From an uncultured Lachnospiraceae bacterium (lineage in GTDB: Bacteria; Bacillota; Clostridia; Lachnospirales; Lachnospiraceae), in NCBI GenBank assembly GCA_947623805.1, contig CANQHZ010000034.1, forward strand, positions 1 through 35,077: a stretch of 35,077 nt of DNA, in the 5' to 3' direction. Numbering within the stretch: position 1 is the first letter of the stretch; each line of letters opens with the position of its first letter. The notes below the pieces were generated by a model that saw nothing but the letters and a program-made list of their open reading frames with translations, was not told the DNA's origin and did no database searches. This document shows positions 7,408 to 15,915 of the stretch, piece by piece. The translations under genes and the position numbers were made by a program.

Positions 7408-9480
7408 TTACTTTACAACAAACAGCTCATGCAAAGCCCTAGTCACAGCGACATACATCAGTTTTGCCGCTTTCGGGTCTGTCCTGCACTCCTCGAAATC
7501 TGCTTTCCACAGCACCACGCAGTCAAATTCCAGTCCTTTAGTTTCAGGCACGGTCAGCACAGTCACACCCTTTCCAAAGCTGTCATTATCTGCCACTGAA
7601 AACTTTATATTTGTTTTTTTGCCGTCTGAGAGCAGCCTGCTAATTCTTTTTTCAGCCTCCGCTTTCTGTATATCATCAAAACAAATCACAGCGATGGTTT
7701 CATATCCTTTTTGCAGCATATCTTCTATCGTTTCAACACAAAGACCTGCTGTCTCCTCCGGCGATATGCTGTTGATAAAATGCACGGGCTCACCATGACG
7801 TATGACAGGTTCGATTTTATACGCTCCTTTTGATGCGCTTTCCAACACTTTGCCCGCAAACTTTGAAATCTCAATCGTATTTCTGTAACTCTTTGCAAGC
7901 AGCTTAAAGCAATCCCTTTCGCCGCAAAAAACTTTCTCCCGCATGTCGCCCCAGTCATTCATGCCGCACTCATAATTCACATTCTGCGAGACATCACCCA
8001 TGATTGTAAAAAAGCATTCAGGCAGCACAGTCCTCAGCGCATAATATACTGCCGCCCCAAAATCCTGCGCCTCATCTATGAACATCTGCCCAAACTCCTC
8101 ATCGGGCTTTTTCTGCAGCACTCTGTAATATATAATCAGCATCGCCGACACATCATATATATCAAAACAGCCGCCGAGAATATTTTCTGACACTCGTGTC
8201 ACATCTATATCATAAGCCACGCCATAGCTTTGCAGGAATTTGATATATATACTCACAACGTTGCCTTTATAGCAATGTGCCTTGAAATAATTCCTATACT
8301 GCACAAGTTTCTTTTTATAAATGTCAATCTCCTCGCGCCCAACACATTGGAGCTTTATCCTGTTTTTTAGCCTTTCATCGAGGACAGTAAGCAGCCTGTT
8401 TATTGAATAATCGGGATTATTTGCAATAAACGTTTCGTTGTTATTCCGTGAAAGCAGTATTCCAAGCTCATCATCCGCGACCTCGCAGCCGCCCAAGAGC
8501 TTATGCCTCATACGCCGCAGATAATTTTCAAGATCCTCCACAAACAGCATCTTGCTTTTCCATGCAAAATCAGGCTGCGGCGGCACAAGCTTATATTTCT
8601 TCTTCCACTCCTTTTTCAGAAGATATGTAAGCAGCTCGTCCATGCGCATATGTTTCACGTCGTAAACCTCAAGCTCAGGAAGTCCTCCCGTAATATAATC
8701 AATCAAAAGGTCGCTGCCGCCCACAATGCAAAACTCATTTGAAGTAAAGCGCTCTTTGTAATTGTACATAATATACGAAATTCTATGCATAGCCACTGTC
8801 GTCTTACCGCTGCCCGCCACGCCCTGCACTATGATATTGCAAAACGGGCTTTCGCGTATGATTTCATTCTGCTCTTTCTGTATGGTGGCTATTATATCCC
8901 CAAGCACAGCGTCACGGTTTTTGCTCAGATATTTCACAAGCAGCTCATCGTTCGCCGCCACGTCACTGTCATAATACCCTTGCAGAGCGCCGTCTTCAAT
9001 ATCAAAAGTGCGTTTCAATTTCAAATCAATGTCATAGCTACCGTCAGGCGTACTGTAGCTGCATGCCCCAAGCTCGTTTTCATAATACACCGTCGAAACA
9101 GGCGCGCGCCAATCCACAATCTCAACATTCACCTTGTCCCTCATTACGCCATGCTTTCCAATATAAACTGTCTCAAAAAGCTTTTCGCTTAAATTCCTAT
9201 AATCAATCCTCCCAAAAAACGGCTTATCATACGCCGCCCTATTATTTTTCAACCGGTTAAGACTATGCTCCTCCAAGCTTCTCGATGTAAGCAATTGGTC
9301 ATAAAGCTCCACATTACCGCCCTGCACTTCATTAAACAGCGCTTTAGTCTCATTACGCATCTTTTCATACTGCCGCTCATACTCTTTGATATTTGAGGAT
9401 ATAAGCTTTCTACACTCATCCAAATGCTTCTTTTCTGTCTGCCACTCGCCGTCTCTTTTGATTTGCTTGTTCTCCGCCAT
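7408..9480 (-). CDS. HelD-like superfamily 1 helicase / RNA polymerase recycling ATPase
   Basis: 690 residues from the chosen ATG at 9480. An open frame continues 36 codons further upstream, but that part looks non-coding, and MAENKQ followed by a long charged coiled coil is the normal N-terminus of the family. The N-terminal arm includes FGRIDY and VDWRAPVST (about 124-130), which are HelD hallmarks. Walker A is GVAGSGKTT (220-228), Walker B FIDEAQDF, motif V GLEFDCVVLW and motif VI YVAVTRALHELF at the C-terminus. HelD proteins displace stalled RNA polymerase from nucleic acid; a UvrD-like DNA repair role is the alternative. AGAAAGG lies about 12 nt upstream of the start. Confidence 0.88.
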   Translation of the reverse strand: MAENKQIKRDGEWQTEKKHLDECRKLISSNIKEYERQYEKMRNETKALFNEVQGGNVELYDQLLTSRSLEEHSLNRLKNNRAAYDKPFFGRIDYRNLSEKLFETVYIGKHGVMRDKVNVEIVDWRAPVSTVYYENELGACSYSTPDGSYDIDLKLKRTFDIEDGALQGYYDSDVAANDELLVKYLSKNRDAVLGDIIATIQKEQNEIIRESPFCNIIVQGVAGSGKTTVAMHRISYIMYNYKERFTSNEFCIVGGSDLLIDYITGGLPELEVYDVKHMRMDELLTYLLKKEWKKKYKLVPPQPDFAWKSKMLFVEDLENYLRRMRHKLLGGCEVADDELGILLSRNNNETFIANNPDYSINRLLTVLDERLKNRIKLQCVGREEIDIYKKKLVQYRNYFKAHCYKGNVVSIYIKFLQSYGVAYDIDVTRVSENILGGCFDIYDVSAMLIIYYRVLQKKPDEEFGQMFIDEAQDFGAAVYYALRTVLPECFFTIMGDVSQNVNYECGMNDWGDMREKVFCGERDCFKLLAKSYRNTIEISKFAGKVLESASKGAYKIEPVIRHGEPVHFINSISPEETAGLCVETIEDMLQKGYETIAVICFDDIQKAEAEKRISRLLSDGKKTNIKFSVADNDSFGKGVTVLTVPETKGLEFDCVVLWKADFEECRTDPKAAKLMYVAVTRALHELFVVK

Positions 9481-9623
9481 AATTATACCATACCTTTCTT
9501 TACCAAATGCAAGCTCGCGCCGCACTTGATTTGCATATGCACTTCCCGCCGCCGGCTTGACAGGGTTGCATATTGTGAATAGTTGCATTACATATATAGT
9601 ATAAACTTTTTGGGAAATAATAC

Positions 9624-9711
9624 TAGACTTGTATTTTTGTTTGTGATATACTGATATCGTTAAGTTCGAGTAAGGGACACTTTAGTGAAGTAAAGTATCC
9701 TCTTATTTTTT
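9624..9711 (+). ncRNA. Candidate small RNA with its own promoter and terminator
   Basis: On the plus strand TAGACT (9624-9629), a 17-bp spacer and TATACT (9647-9652) with an extended TG two bases ahead form a plausible promoter. About 10 bp after its predicted start near 9659 a 16-bp imperfect stem (about 9669-9705, GGGACACTTTA paired with TAAAGTATCC around GTGAAG) runs into TTATTTTTTA. The implied transcript is about 50 nt, and it is oriented against both flanking genes. No reading frame fits. The hairpin alone could instead be a stray terminator. Confidence 0.35.
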
Positions 9712-9724
9712 ATATTGCCGCACT

Positions 9725-10423
9725 CTATCTCCCCGCAATCTCCATCCTGTCAAGCACTCCCTGCACGTCAATTCCCTGATGGGTAAAATAAATCTGGCAT
9801 ACCTGCTCTGCCAGCGCACGGTCAAGCCTGCGTGTTTTTACGATATTTTCAACAGACTTTCCTCTCTTTAAATCGCCGACTACCGCCGCGACAGTTTCCT
9901 GTAAATCTCCGTCGCCAAACCTTGGACTGGCATTTTCTGACTGCTTGCCACACTGCCCTTTTGGTGATAAATCTATCCTCTTTACCACAAAATCCCCATT
10001 CTCCGTATCAAACTCCAGCACAGCCATAGTCAGCGGCATCCCAAAACGCCTCGCCCCGCAGCTTCCCGGATTAAGCCAAAGTCTACCGTCTACTGTCTTT
10101 TCTTCATATTTGTGCGAATGTCCATAAATTATGATATCGGCATCCTCCGCCTTATCCGACGCTTTCTTTTTATTGTGAACCATATAAATCTTTCTGCCAC
10201 ACACTTCAAAAAACGCTTCATTCGGAATACCCTGCGCCCATTCGCCGTCGCAATTTCCTCTCACAGCAATTACCTTAGCAATTTCATTAAGCCTGTCATA
10301 CGTCTTTTTGTCGGCAATGTCCCCTCCATGCAGCACCAAATCCGCCGTATCGATGATTTCAAGAACTTCAGGTTTTAAAATGCCATGCGTGTCCGATATC
10401 ACAACCGCCTTGTATACACCCAT
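9725..10423 (-). CDS. YfcE/MJ0936-type metallophosphoesterase with C-terminal extension
   Basis: 232-residue protein. Residues 1-150 are a calcineurin-like phosphoesterase: Asp11 and His13 (SDTHG), Asp35 (GGDIAD), Asn57 (GNCD), His83 and the GHSH pair at 102-104, the complete two-metal site. The family (YfcE, MJ0936) hydrolyses phosphodiesters in vitro. Residues about 165-232 are an extra, probably helical, domain rich in Lys, Arg and Glu that typical 155-165-residue members lack. The ATG is preceded by AGGGGGA. It lies upstream of the helicase gene on the same strand, separated by 244 bp that contain the candidate small RNA. Confidence 0.87.
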   Translation of the reverse strand: MGVYKAVVISDTHGILKPEVLEIIDTADLVLHGGDIADKKTYDRLNEIAKVIAVRGNCDGEWAQGIPNEAFFEVCGRKIYMVHNKKKASDKAEDADIIIYGHSHKYEEKTVDGRLWLNPGSCGARRFGMPLTMAVLEFDTENGDFVVKRIDLSPKGQCGKQSENASPRFGDGDLQETVAAVVGDLKRGKSVENIVKTRRLDRALAEQVCQIYFTHQGIDVQGVLDRMEIAGR

Positions 10424-10469
10424 AATTTAATCCCCCTTTTTCAGCCGCCAACGAGCTGTATTAATTTTG

Positions 10470-11777
10470 TCACACCATAATCATGTCTGGATAATGCCCT
10501 GACAAAAATTCCCGTATTCCCACATAGCAAATTCCGTTTTCATCAGTCCAAGGCACAATCGCATCCTTTACAACAACGATTTTTTTAAACGAGTTGCCGA
10601 TTTTTATAAGAGAAGCCGTTTCCTGCTCTCTTTTTTCAACCGAATCTATGTTCAACGCTGACTGCACATATATCCTGCCATCACCTGACTTTGCGATAAA
10701 ATCGACTTCAAGCCATTTACGGATGTCTTTTCCTTCGCTGTTTCGGAAGCGGTGTTCCACCGCGCCGACATCAACACTATATCCTCTTAAAACAAGCTCA
10801 TTATACAGGATATTCTCCATAATATGATTTTCTTCCTGCTGCCTAAATTCAAGAAGGGCATTCCTAAGCCCTACATCCGTAAAATAATATTTGAGCGGTG
10901 TTCCGATATACTTGCGCCCTTTTACATCATAGCGGAATGCCTTGCTTATTATAAATGATTCAATAAAATAATCAAGATAAGTGTCTACCGTTGCCTGGCT
11001 GATTTTAATATTCAATTTGGATTCAAATGTATCCGCAATCTTTTTTGGATTAGTCAATGCCCCGATAGACGATGCCGTAATTCGGATAATATTATCAAGC
11101 ACGCTTTTATCATTTTTGATGTCATGCCTCTCAAGCACGTCCGACATATAGGTTTTATCGAAAAGATTTTCAAGATACTCTATTTTAGCTTTTCTGTCTG
11201 GCAAAGACAATATACGCGGCAGCCCTCCGTATGTCAGATATTCCTGCCAGACTTTTTCAGACTCCTCCCCATATGCCCTCACAAGCTCTGAATAACAAAA
11301 CGGATATAGATTTATCACATCGCCTTTATCGCGGAACTGCGTCACAATATCAGAGGACAACATTTTAGAATTGCTTCCCGTAATATAGATATCCGCATTT
11401 TTTATCTTCATAAGTCCGAGGACGACATCAACAAAACCTATCGTATCGCCTGTCCCCTGCAGCCAAGGATTTTCGATTTCTTTTACAAACTGGATTTCAT
11501 CAATAAAAACATAATATCTTTGGCTTGTATTTTTGACAAATCCGCGGACACAGGCATCAAGTTCTATCGGATTTCTATATCTTGCATTTACCGCATCGTC
11601 CAAAGGCAAAAGCAATATATTTTCCTCTTTTATTCCGTTTTCAGTCAAATAATTTTTATATAACTCAAACAGCAGATAAGACTTCCCGCATCTGCGAAGC
11701 CCTGTGACAATTTTTATAAGTCCATTGTCTTTTCGTGAGATTAACTGGTTCAGATAATAATTTCTTTTTACTTCCAT
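10470..11777 (-). CDS. AAA family ATPase with DUF4143 domain
   Basis: 435-residue protein of the AAA_14-DUF4143 family. Walker A is GLRRCGKS (26-33), Walker B YYVFIDEIQ (Asp93, Glu94), and a sensor-like ITGSNSKML follows near residue 135. The C-terminal half carries the DUF4143 region, which ends in a nuclease-like strand pattern (LEVDFI...IYVQ). These archaeal and bacterial ATPases are numerous, and their job is unknown. An A/T-rich stem (GAAAAGTTTTTTG with CAAAAAACTTTC, about 11786-11820) lies directly before the CGGAGAG ribosome binding site. The protein is of normal length and seems intact. Confidence 0.87.
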   Translation of the reverse strand: MEVKRNYYLNQLISRKDNGLIKIVTGLRRCGKSYLLFELYKNYLTENGIKEENILLLPLDDAVNARYRNPIELDACVRGFVKNTSQRYYVFIDEIQFVKEIENPWLQGTGDTIGFVDVVLGLMKIKNADIYITGSNSKMLSSDIVTQFRDKGDVINLYPFCYSELVRAYGEESEKVWQEYLTYGGLPRILSLPDRKAKIEYLENLFDKTYMSDVLERHDIKNDKSVLDNIIRITASSIGALTNPKKIADTFESKLNIKISQATVDTYLDYFIESFIISKAFRYDVKGRKYIGTPLKYYFTDVGLRNALLEFRQQEENHIMENILYNELVLRGYSVDVGAVEHRFRNSEGKDIRKWLEVDFIAKSGDGRIYVQSALNIDSVEKREQETASLIKIGNSFKKIVVVKDAIVPWTDENGICYVGIREFLSGHYPDMIMV

Positions 11778-11951
11778 AATGCTCTCCGAAAGTTTTTTGC
11801 CGCATTCGTCAAAAAACTTTTCTATATTGCTTTTAATTTATGTCTATTATACTAAATTATACAGAAAACCGCCACATTTAAAACAATATTTACAACAACA
11901 TTTTTCCGCAGATATTTATCACAGGCATACGCCAGCAGCCCGACTTCCCCA

Positions 11952-12008
11952 AATGTAAGGATAATGTAAGGTTAATGTAAGGTTGCGCTAAGATTAACAT
12001 GATACAAT
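11952..12008 (+). promoter_or_regulatory. Promoter with three 11-bp tandem repeats upstream of the LanFEG-type exporter
   Basis: ATGTAAGG occurs three times, beginning at about 11953, 11964 and 11975, each one helical turn (11 bp) apart. A degenerate fourth copy (CGCTAAG) overlaps the -35 region. TACAAT at 12003-12008 is the likely -10; no good -35 is present, as expected of an activated promoter. Direct repeats in 11-bp register next to the -35 are typical of OmpR-family response-regulator sites at antimicrobial-peptide ABC transporter promoters. No OmpR-type regulator gene lies nearby. Confidence 0.65.
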
Positions 12009-12031
12009 GTCAGACATAGGAGGTTATTGAC

Positions 12032-12955
12032 ATGAACGATTATATTATTGAAACCAAAAATCTTACAAAGCAATACGGCTTGCAAAAAAGCGTTTCCAGC
12101 CTGAATATCCATGTAAAAAGAGGGCGCATCTATGGGCTGCTGGGCAGGAACGGGGCAGGAAAGACAACAACAATGAAAATGCTGCTTGGGCTTGCCGCGC
12201 CAACTTCTGGCGAAGTGATTATCTGGGGAAAGCCATTAAAAGGCAATGAAAAAAAGCTGCTCCCCCGCATCGGCAGCCTGATTGAAGCACCTGGCTTTTA
12301 CCCTAATCTGACAGCAACGGAAAATCTGCGTATCTTTGCCACGCTGCGCGGAATGGCGGATAAGCACGCAGTCAAGGACGCTTTGGATTTAGTAGGGCTG
12401 CCCTACCGTGACAAAAAACTCTTTTCCCAGTATTCGCTTGGCATGAAGCAGCGTCTTGCGATTGCCCTTGCAGTCATGCACGATCCCGAGCTTCTAATCC
12501 TTGACGAGCCAATCAACGGGCTTGATCCTATCGGAATTGCCGAAATACGCTCTTTCATCAGGCAGCTCTGCGACGAGAGCGGAAAGACTGTTCTGATATC
12601 AAGCCATATCCTGTCTGAAATTGCATTGCTTGCTGACGATATAGGCATTATAGACTGTGGCGCACTTTTGGAGGAGGAAAGCTTTGCGGAGCTTGAACAG
12701 AAAAGCAACAGGCATATCCGCTTTACCGTTTCCGATACGGCGCAGGCGGCGAAAATTTTGGAAAGCTGCTTTCGGGAAAAAGCGTTTTCCATACAGGACA
12801 GCCACAATCTGCTGCTGTACAGCCTTGATGCGCCGACAGGCAGAATTGTTACGGCTTTCGTGGAAAACGGGCTGGAGGTATCGCAGGTACATACCTGTGT
12901 GGAAAGCCTTGAGGACTACTTCAAGCGGGTAACAGGGGGTGAGGGAATTGCTTAA
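12032..12955 (+). CDS. ABC transporter ATP-binding protein, lantibiotic immunity (LanF/BcrA) type
   Basis: 307-residue ATPase. Walker A is GRNGAGKT (38-45), the signature SLGMKQR begins at 135, Walker B is LLILDEP with Asp158-Glu159, and the switch His is 192 (ISSHIL). The Q-loop position carries Glu85 in GSLIEAPGFYP; this E-loop is characteristic of LanF and BcrA ATPases that protect against lantibiotics and bacitracin-like peptides. The C-terminal 85 residues are the usual extension. AGGAGG lies 8 nt before the ATG. It heads a three-gene operon with two permeases. No lantibiotic precursor or modification gene is present, so resistance to foreign peptides is more likely than self-immunity. 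Confidence 0.93.
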   Translation: MNDYIIETKNLTKQYGLQKSVSSLNIHVKRGRIYGLLGRNGAGKTTTMKMLLGLAAPTSGEVIIWGKPLKGNEKKLLPRIGSLIEAPGFYPNLTATENLRIFATLRGMADKHAVKDALDLVGLPYRDKKLFSQYSLGMKQRLAIALAVMHDPELLILDEPINGLDPIGIAEIRSFIRQLCDESGKTVLISSHILSEIALLADDIGIIDCGALLEEESFAELEQKSNRHIRFTVSDTAQAAKILESCFREKAFSIQDSHNLLLYSLDAPTGRIVTAFVENGLEVSQVHTCVESLEDYFKRVTGGEGIA

Positions 12956-13736
12956 TATCATAAAATGTGAATTTGGGAAGCTAAAGCGCAGGAAATTTTT
13001 ACTGCTTGTCGTCCTCTCAGCCTTTTTGTTTCCCGTGCCGCTCACTGTGCTGATGACAAGGTCACTGACATCAGGGGAATATGACAGTAAGGCAGAGATT
13101 TTCAACGAATATTTTCAGTTTGTTATGGGATATGGGATAGAGCTGCTTTTGCCCTGCGTGATTGGAGTGTTTGCCGCTATGCTGTTTTTCATGGAACGCG
13201 ACAGCGGCACTTCAAAAAACCTGCGCGCCATTCCCGTGACAAGTACGCAGATGGTACTGACAAAAATAACCGTACTGTTCATCTGCGGAGCTGTTTTCAG
13301 TCTGACATCGGCGCTTGTATCAATACTGTGCGGAGAGATAACCGCGCAGGTAAGCGGCATTCCATACAGACTCCTTTTCGCCGTGGAAATGGGGATTTTC
13401 ATTACGGCAGGAACGCTCCCGCTAATTGTACTTGTGGTATTTTTCAGCAGAAATTATGTGTTCTCTGTCCTGATGTGCGTATTTTACAGCGTTTTAAGCA
13501 CAATCGCCGAATCATCTTTCGGTGCGCTTCCCAAGCTGCTGTGCTGGCTGATGCCGATTCCCCTTACGACACTGTGGGCAGCGGGGGATTTAACCGATCA
13601 TGGTTTTTTGAACGGAGCGAGTGCGCTGGAATACCTAATCCCCTCTACAGCCCAGACTGCCGCGATTTTAGCCGCGACTGCCTTAATTTCCACCATATTG
13701 ATTGATTATATGTATAAAAAGAGGAGGAATGAATGA
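12939..13736 (+). CDS. ABC transporter permease, lantibiotic immunity LanE type
   Basis: 265-residue membrane protein with about six helices. It begins with the MRELLNIIKCEFGKLKRRKF pattern, in which a short amphipathic, basic segment precedes the first helix, as in LanE/LanG (ABC2-type) permeases. It starts at a GTG and overlaps the ATPase gene by 17 bp, so the two are translationally coupled. It would form the membrane channel together with the next permease. Confidence 0.87.
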   Translation: MRELLNIIKCEFGKLKRRKFLLLVVLSAFLFPVPLTVLMTRSLTSGEYDSKAEIFNEYFQFVMGYGIELLLPCVIGVFAAMLFFMERDSGTSKNLRAIPVTSTQMVLTKITVLFICGAVFSLTSALVSILCGEITAQVSGIPYRLLFAVEMGIFITAGTLPLIVLVVFFSRNYVFSVLMCVFYSVLSTIAESSFGALPKLLCWLMPIPLTTLWAAGDLTDHGFLNGASALEYLIPSTAQTAAILAATALISTILIDYMYKKRRNE

Positions 13737-13737
13737 T

Positions 13738-14517
13738 ATGCTTCGCATGATTAAGACTGAAATATGGAAATTAAAACGTTACCGCATTATATGGGCGGGC
13801 GTGTTCCTGATGCTGCTTTCCGTGCTGCTGACGCTTTTTTCCACGACAGCATTGGACGGGACCGTCTGGACTTTTCCTTTCTTTGCGGAACAAGTAATCA
13901 AAAACAATGTCACAATGATTTTTCCGATGTGCATCGCCTTGATTGCGGGGTATATCATAGCGAGGGAGGAAAGGGACGACACGCTGAAAAGCATTATGAC
14001 TGTTCCTGTTTCCTTCCGCAGATTATTATGCGGAAAATTATTTGCCTGCGCTTTACTGTCCCTGTTTTTAGGCTTTGCAAGCGCCGTGTTTACGATTATC
14101 GCGTGTCTGGTAATGGATTTCCCTGGCTTTTCTGCGGCAGCGGTGTCTCAGGCATTTGTCCAGATTATTTTGAACTGCCTGTTTCTGTATATCGCCGTAA
14201 TGCCGATAATCGCAGCCGCAGCCCGAATACCCAGCGGGCATATGGCAGGCGCAATCATTGCGTTTGTCTATGGATATGGCGGAATGTTTGCCGCGGGGGA
14301 TATGACGCTTGCCAATGTCTACCCGATTATGGCAAGCATGGGGCTTATCCAATACAGAAGCTACGATGAAGCTGTTCACTGGAATGTCAGGCTGTGTCTG
14401 TTTAGCATGGCTGCGGCTCTGATGGTTTCCGCGGTTATTGTGGCGTCAGCCAAGAATGTTTTGCCTCCAAAAAGGGGTAAGATGCAGGAAAAAGCTGACA
14501 GGAAAAAGGGCTGGTAG
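13738..14517 (+). CDS. ABC transporter permease, lantibiotic immunity LanG type
   Basis: 259 residues from the ATG at 13738, chosen because AGGAGG (13722-13727) is 10 nt away. The upstream ATGs at 13702 and 13729 overlap the preceding gene or sit on top of the ribosome binding site. It opens with MLRMIKTEIWKLKRYR and has about six membrane helices, paralogous to the preceding permease. Its start lies directly after the LanE stop codon. The end is a basic cytoplasmic tail (RKKGW). Third gene of the operon. Confidence 0.85.
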   Translation: MLRMIKTEIWKLKRYRIIWAGVFLMLLSVLLTLFSTTALDGTVWTFPFFAEQVIKNNVTMIFPMCIALIAGYIIAREERDDTLKSIMTVPVSFRRLLCGKLFACALLSLFLGFASAVFTIIACLVMDFPGFSAAAVSQAFVQIILNCLFLYIAVMPIIAAAARIPSGHMAGAIIAFVYGYGGMFAAGDMTLANVYPIMASMGLIQYRSYDEAVHWNVRLCLFSMAAALMVSAVIVASAKNVLPPKRGKMQEKADRKKGW

Positions 14518-14650
14518 AAACAGGAGCCGCAAAAGCCATTTCCTATAAATATAGGAACGCAAAATCATCATAAATTTAAAAACTCTGCCAAAACAATGGG
14601 AATTTATCATAATACTGAAAAGCATATTAAAAAGCATTACATTTTCCTGC

Positions 14651-14701
14651 TTGACTTTTCTATGTTATTGCATTACAATGTACTTAGTAATACAAAGTAT
14701 A
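14651..14701 (+). promoter_or_regulatory. padR-type gene promoter and probable PadR operator
   Basis: TTGACT (14651-14656), a 17-bp spacer and TACAAT (14674-14679) form a strong promoter. Directly after the -10 comes TGTACTTAGTAATACA with a further AGTAT, a TACT/AGTA dyad (about 14679-14701) of the kind bound by PadR-family repressors. Autorepression of the padR-HAAS operon is inferred. Confidence 0.6.
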
Positions 14702-14738
14702 GAAAAAGCAAACACTTATCGCAAACGGGGGAATAATT

Positions 14739-15089
14739 ATTAAGGAAAAATATGAACGCGAGCTTAAAAAGGGAGTCCTTGACATGCTTGTCTTAAAGCT
14801 GCTTGAAAGCGAACCAAAATACGGATACCTCATCATTCAAGAGCTCAAAGCAAAAAGCGGAGGCACATTTTTACTAAAAGACGGCACGCTATACCCTATT
14901 TTGTACCGGCTAGAGGACGAAAAGCTTGTCGCATGCCGCTGGAGCGAAGCCGAGGGAAAACAAGTGCCGAGAAAATATTATGAGATCACTGAAGCGGGCA
15001 GACAGGCGCTTGCGGAAATGGAAAGCGTCTGGCAGAGCATGGCTGACGGCGTTTTAAAAATTATGAAGGAGGCAGGGCATGACGGCTGA
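14739..15089 (+). CDS. PadR family transcriptional regulator (probable ATT start)
   Basis: A winged-helix PadR regulator of about 116 residues. The conserved opening KEKYERELKKGVLDMLVLKLL begins upstream of the first in-frame ATG (14784), which falls inside helix 1. The only codons preceding the conserved segment and following the GGGGGA at 14727-14732 are ATA, ATT and ATT. ATT at 14739 is at ideal spacing (6 nt). The gene is therefore annotated with a rare ATT start; a point mutation from ATG is the alternative. The winged helix includes GYLIIQELK and the DGTLYPILYRLEDEKLV motif typical of the family. Its 3' end overlaps the HAAS gene by 11 bp. PadR-HAAS pairs are common in Firmicutes, with the regulator controlling the membrane protein operon. 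Confidence 0.85.
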   Translation: MKEKYERELKKGVLDMLVLKLLESEPKYGYLIIQELKAKSGGTFLLKDGTLYPILYRLEDEKLVACRWSEAEGKQVPRKYYEITEAGRQALAEMESVWQSMADGVLKIMKEAGHDG

Positions 15090-15726
15090 AAAGTATGTAA
15101 ACGCAATCGTTAAAAAAATCAAGTGCGGCAAAAAACGCAGAGAGGAAATCAGGCAGCAGCTTATATCAGATATCAGCGCACAGGTGTCACAGGGGCGCAA
15201 GCTTGACGATATCATGCGGCAGATGGGCGCTGCGCCTGAGATTGCCGAGGGCTTCAATGAAAATCTTTCCGACGACGAGCGCAAAAAATACAGGCGCGCA
15301 AGACGCATCAAAATATTTATCACAATTTTTGTCATTATCATAATACTAATTGCAGGCATTTATGTATATCTACCGAAATCATCCCCTATCGAGGACAGCG
15401 CCTATTTCCAGAGGGACATCGTAGAGGAATATATGAAAAATACAACAATTCAAGTCGGTAAAAACGATTACGCCGCTCTGCAGGAAAACGCCACAGAACA
15501 GATGAAGCCAATCTTTGACGAGAATTACCTGCCAAATGCAAAAAACCAGCTTTCAAGCGACTGGGGGCAGCTAAAGTCCTTTGGCAGCATTTACCTGACA
15601 GAAGTGTCACAATTGGGAAAACATTTTGCCGTGGGTGAAATCACGGTCGTTTATGAAAATATCACAGTCACATACCGCCTATCATTTGATAAAGATATGA
15701 AACTGTCTGGACTATATATGCGTTAA
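15079..15726 (+). CDS. HAAS-domain (DUF1700-type) membrane protein with DUF3887-like domain
   Basis: 215-residue protein. Residues 1-75 form the HAAS helical domain, a conserved partner of PadR regulators. A single membrane helix follows at about 77-100 (IFITIFVIIIILIAGIYVYL), then an extracytoplasmic domain of about 110 residues resembling DUF3887. GGAGG lies 7 nt before the ATG, inside the end of the padR gene. A decayed second copy of this gene occurs at 17172-17443. Function of the extracellular domain is unknown. Confidence 0.85.
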   Translation: MTAEKYVNAIVKKIKCGKKRREEIRQQLISDISAQVSQGRKLDDIMRQMGAAPEIAEGFNENLSDDERKKYRRARRIKIFITIFVIIIILIAGIYVYLPKSSPIEDSAYFQRDIVEEYMKNTTIQVGKNDYAALQENATEQMKPIFDENYLPNAKNQLSSDWGQLKSFGSIYLTEVSQLGKHFAVGEITVVYENITVTYRLSFDKDMKLSGLYMR

Positions 15727-15769
15727 GAGCAATCAACAGACGTTCGCAAAGCTCAATTCGACAACATAG

Positions 15770-15850
15770 AATTTAGGCAAAATATATAAAATAAGCGGCG
15801 TCTTGCAGCTTGCTGCACCTAGCCGCTTTTTTATATATTTTGACTAAATT
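15770..15850 (+). terminator. Large terminator hairpin after the HAAS gene
   Basis: AAGCGGC (15793-15799) pairs with GCCGCTT (15822-15828) and is followed by TTTTTTATA. The stem extends outward through AAAATATATAAAA to AATTTAG/CTAAATT, about 38 pairs in all, with inner GCAGC/GCTGC. An almost identical copy is at 17487-17567. Confidence 0.85.
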
Positions 15851-15915
15851 CGGACGGCTGAGAACACATTTCGCCCCCCTAAACGATAATCAATAACGAA
15901 AGGTATAAAATTCTT

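Noticed and set aside
9481-9588. 36-codon N-terminal extension of the HelD-like protein
   Set aside because: It does not resemble family N-termini, and a ribosome binding site lies before the later ATG.
11952-11990. Tandem repeats as a possible CRISPR remnant
   Set aside because: Units are only 11 bp without spacers and overlap a promoter; they fit regulator sites.
13764-14369. 201-codon frame overlapping the second permease
   Set aside because: Cys/Arg-rich and without family features; the other frame encodes a typical LanG-type membrane protein.
12032-14517. A lantibiotic biosynthesis cluster
   Set aside because: No precursor peptide, LanB/C/M enzyme or LanT transporter gene is present, only the protection-type exporter.
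14540-14575. TTCCTATA/TATAGGAA palindrome after the LanG-type gene as a terminator
   Set aside because: Short A/T-rich stem with no T-run on either side.
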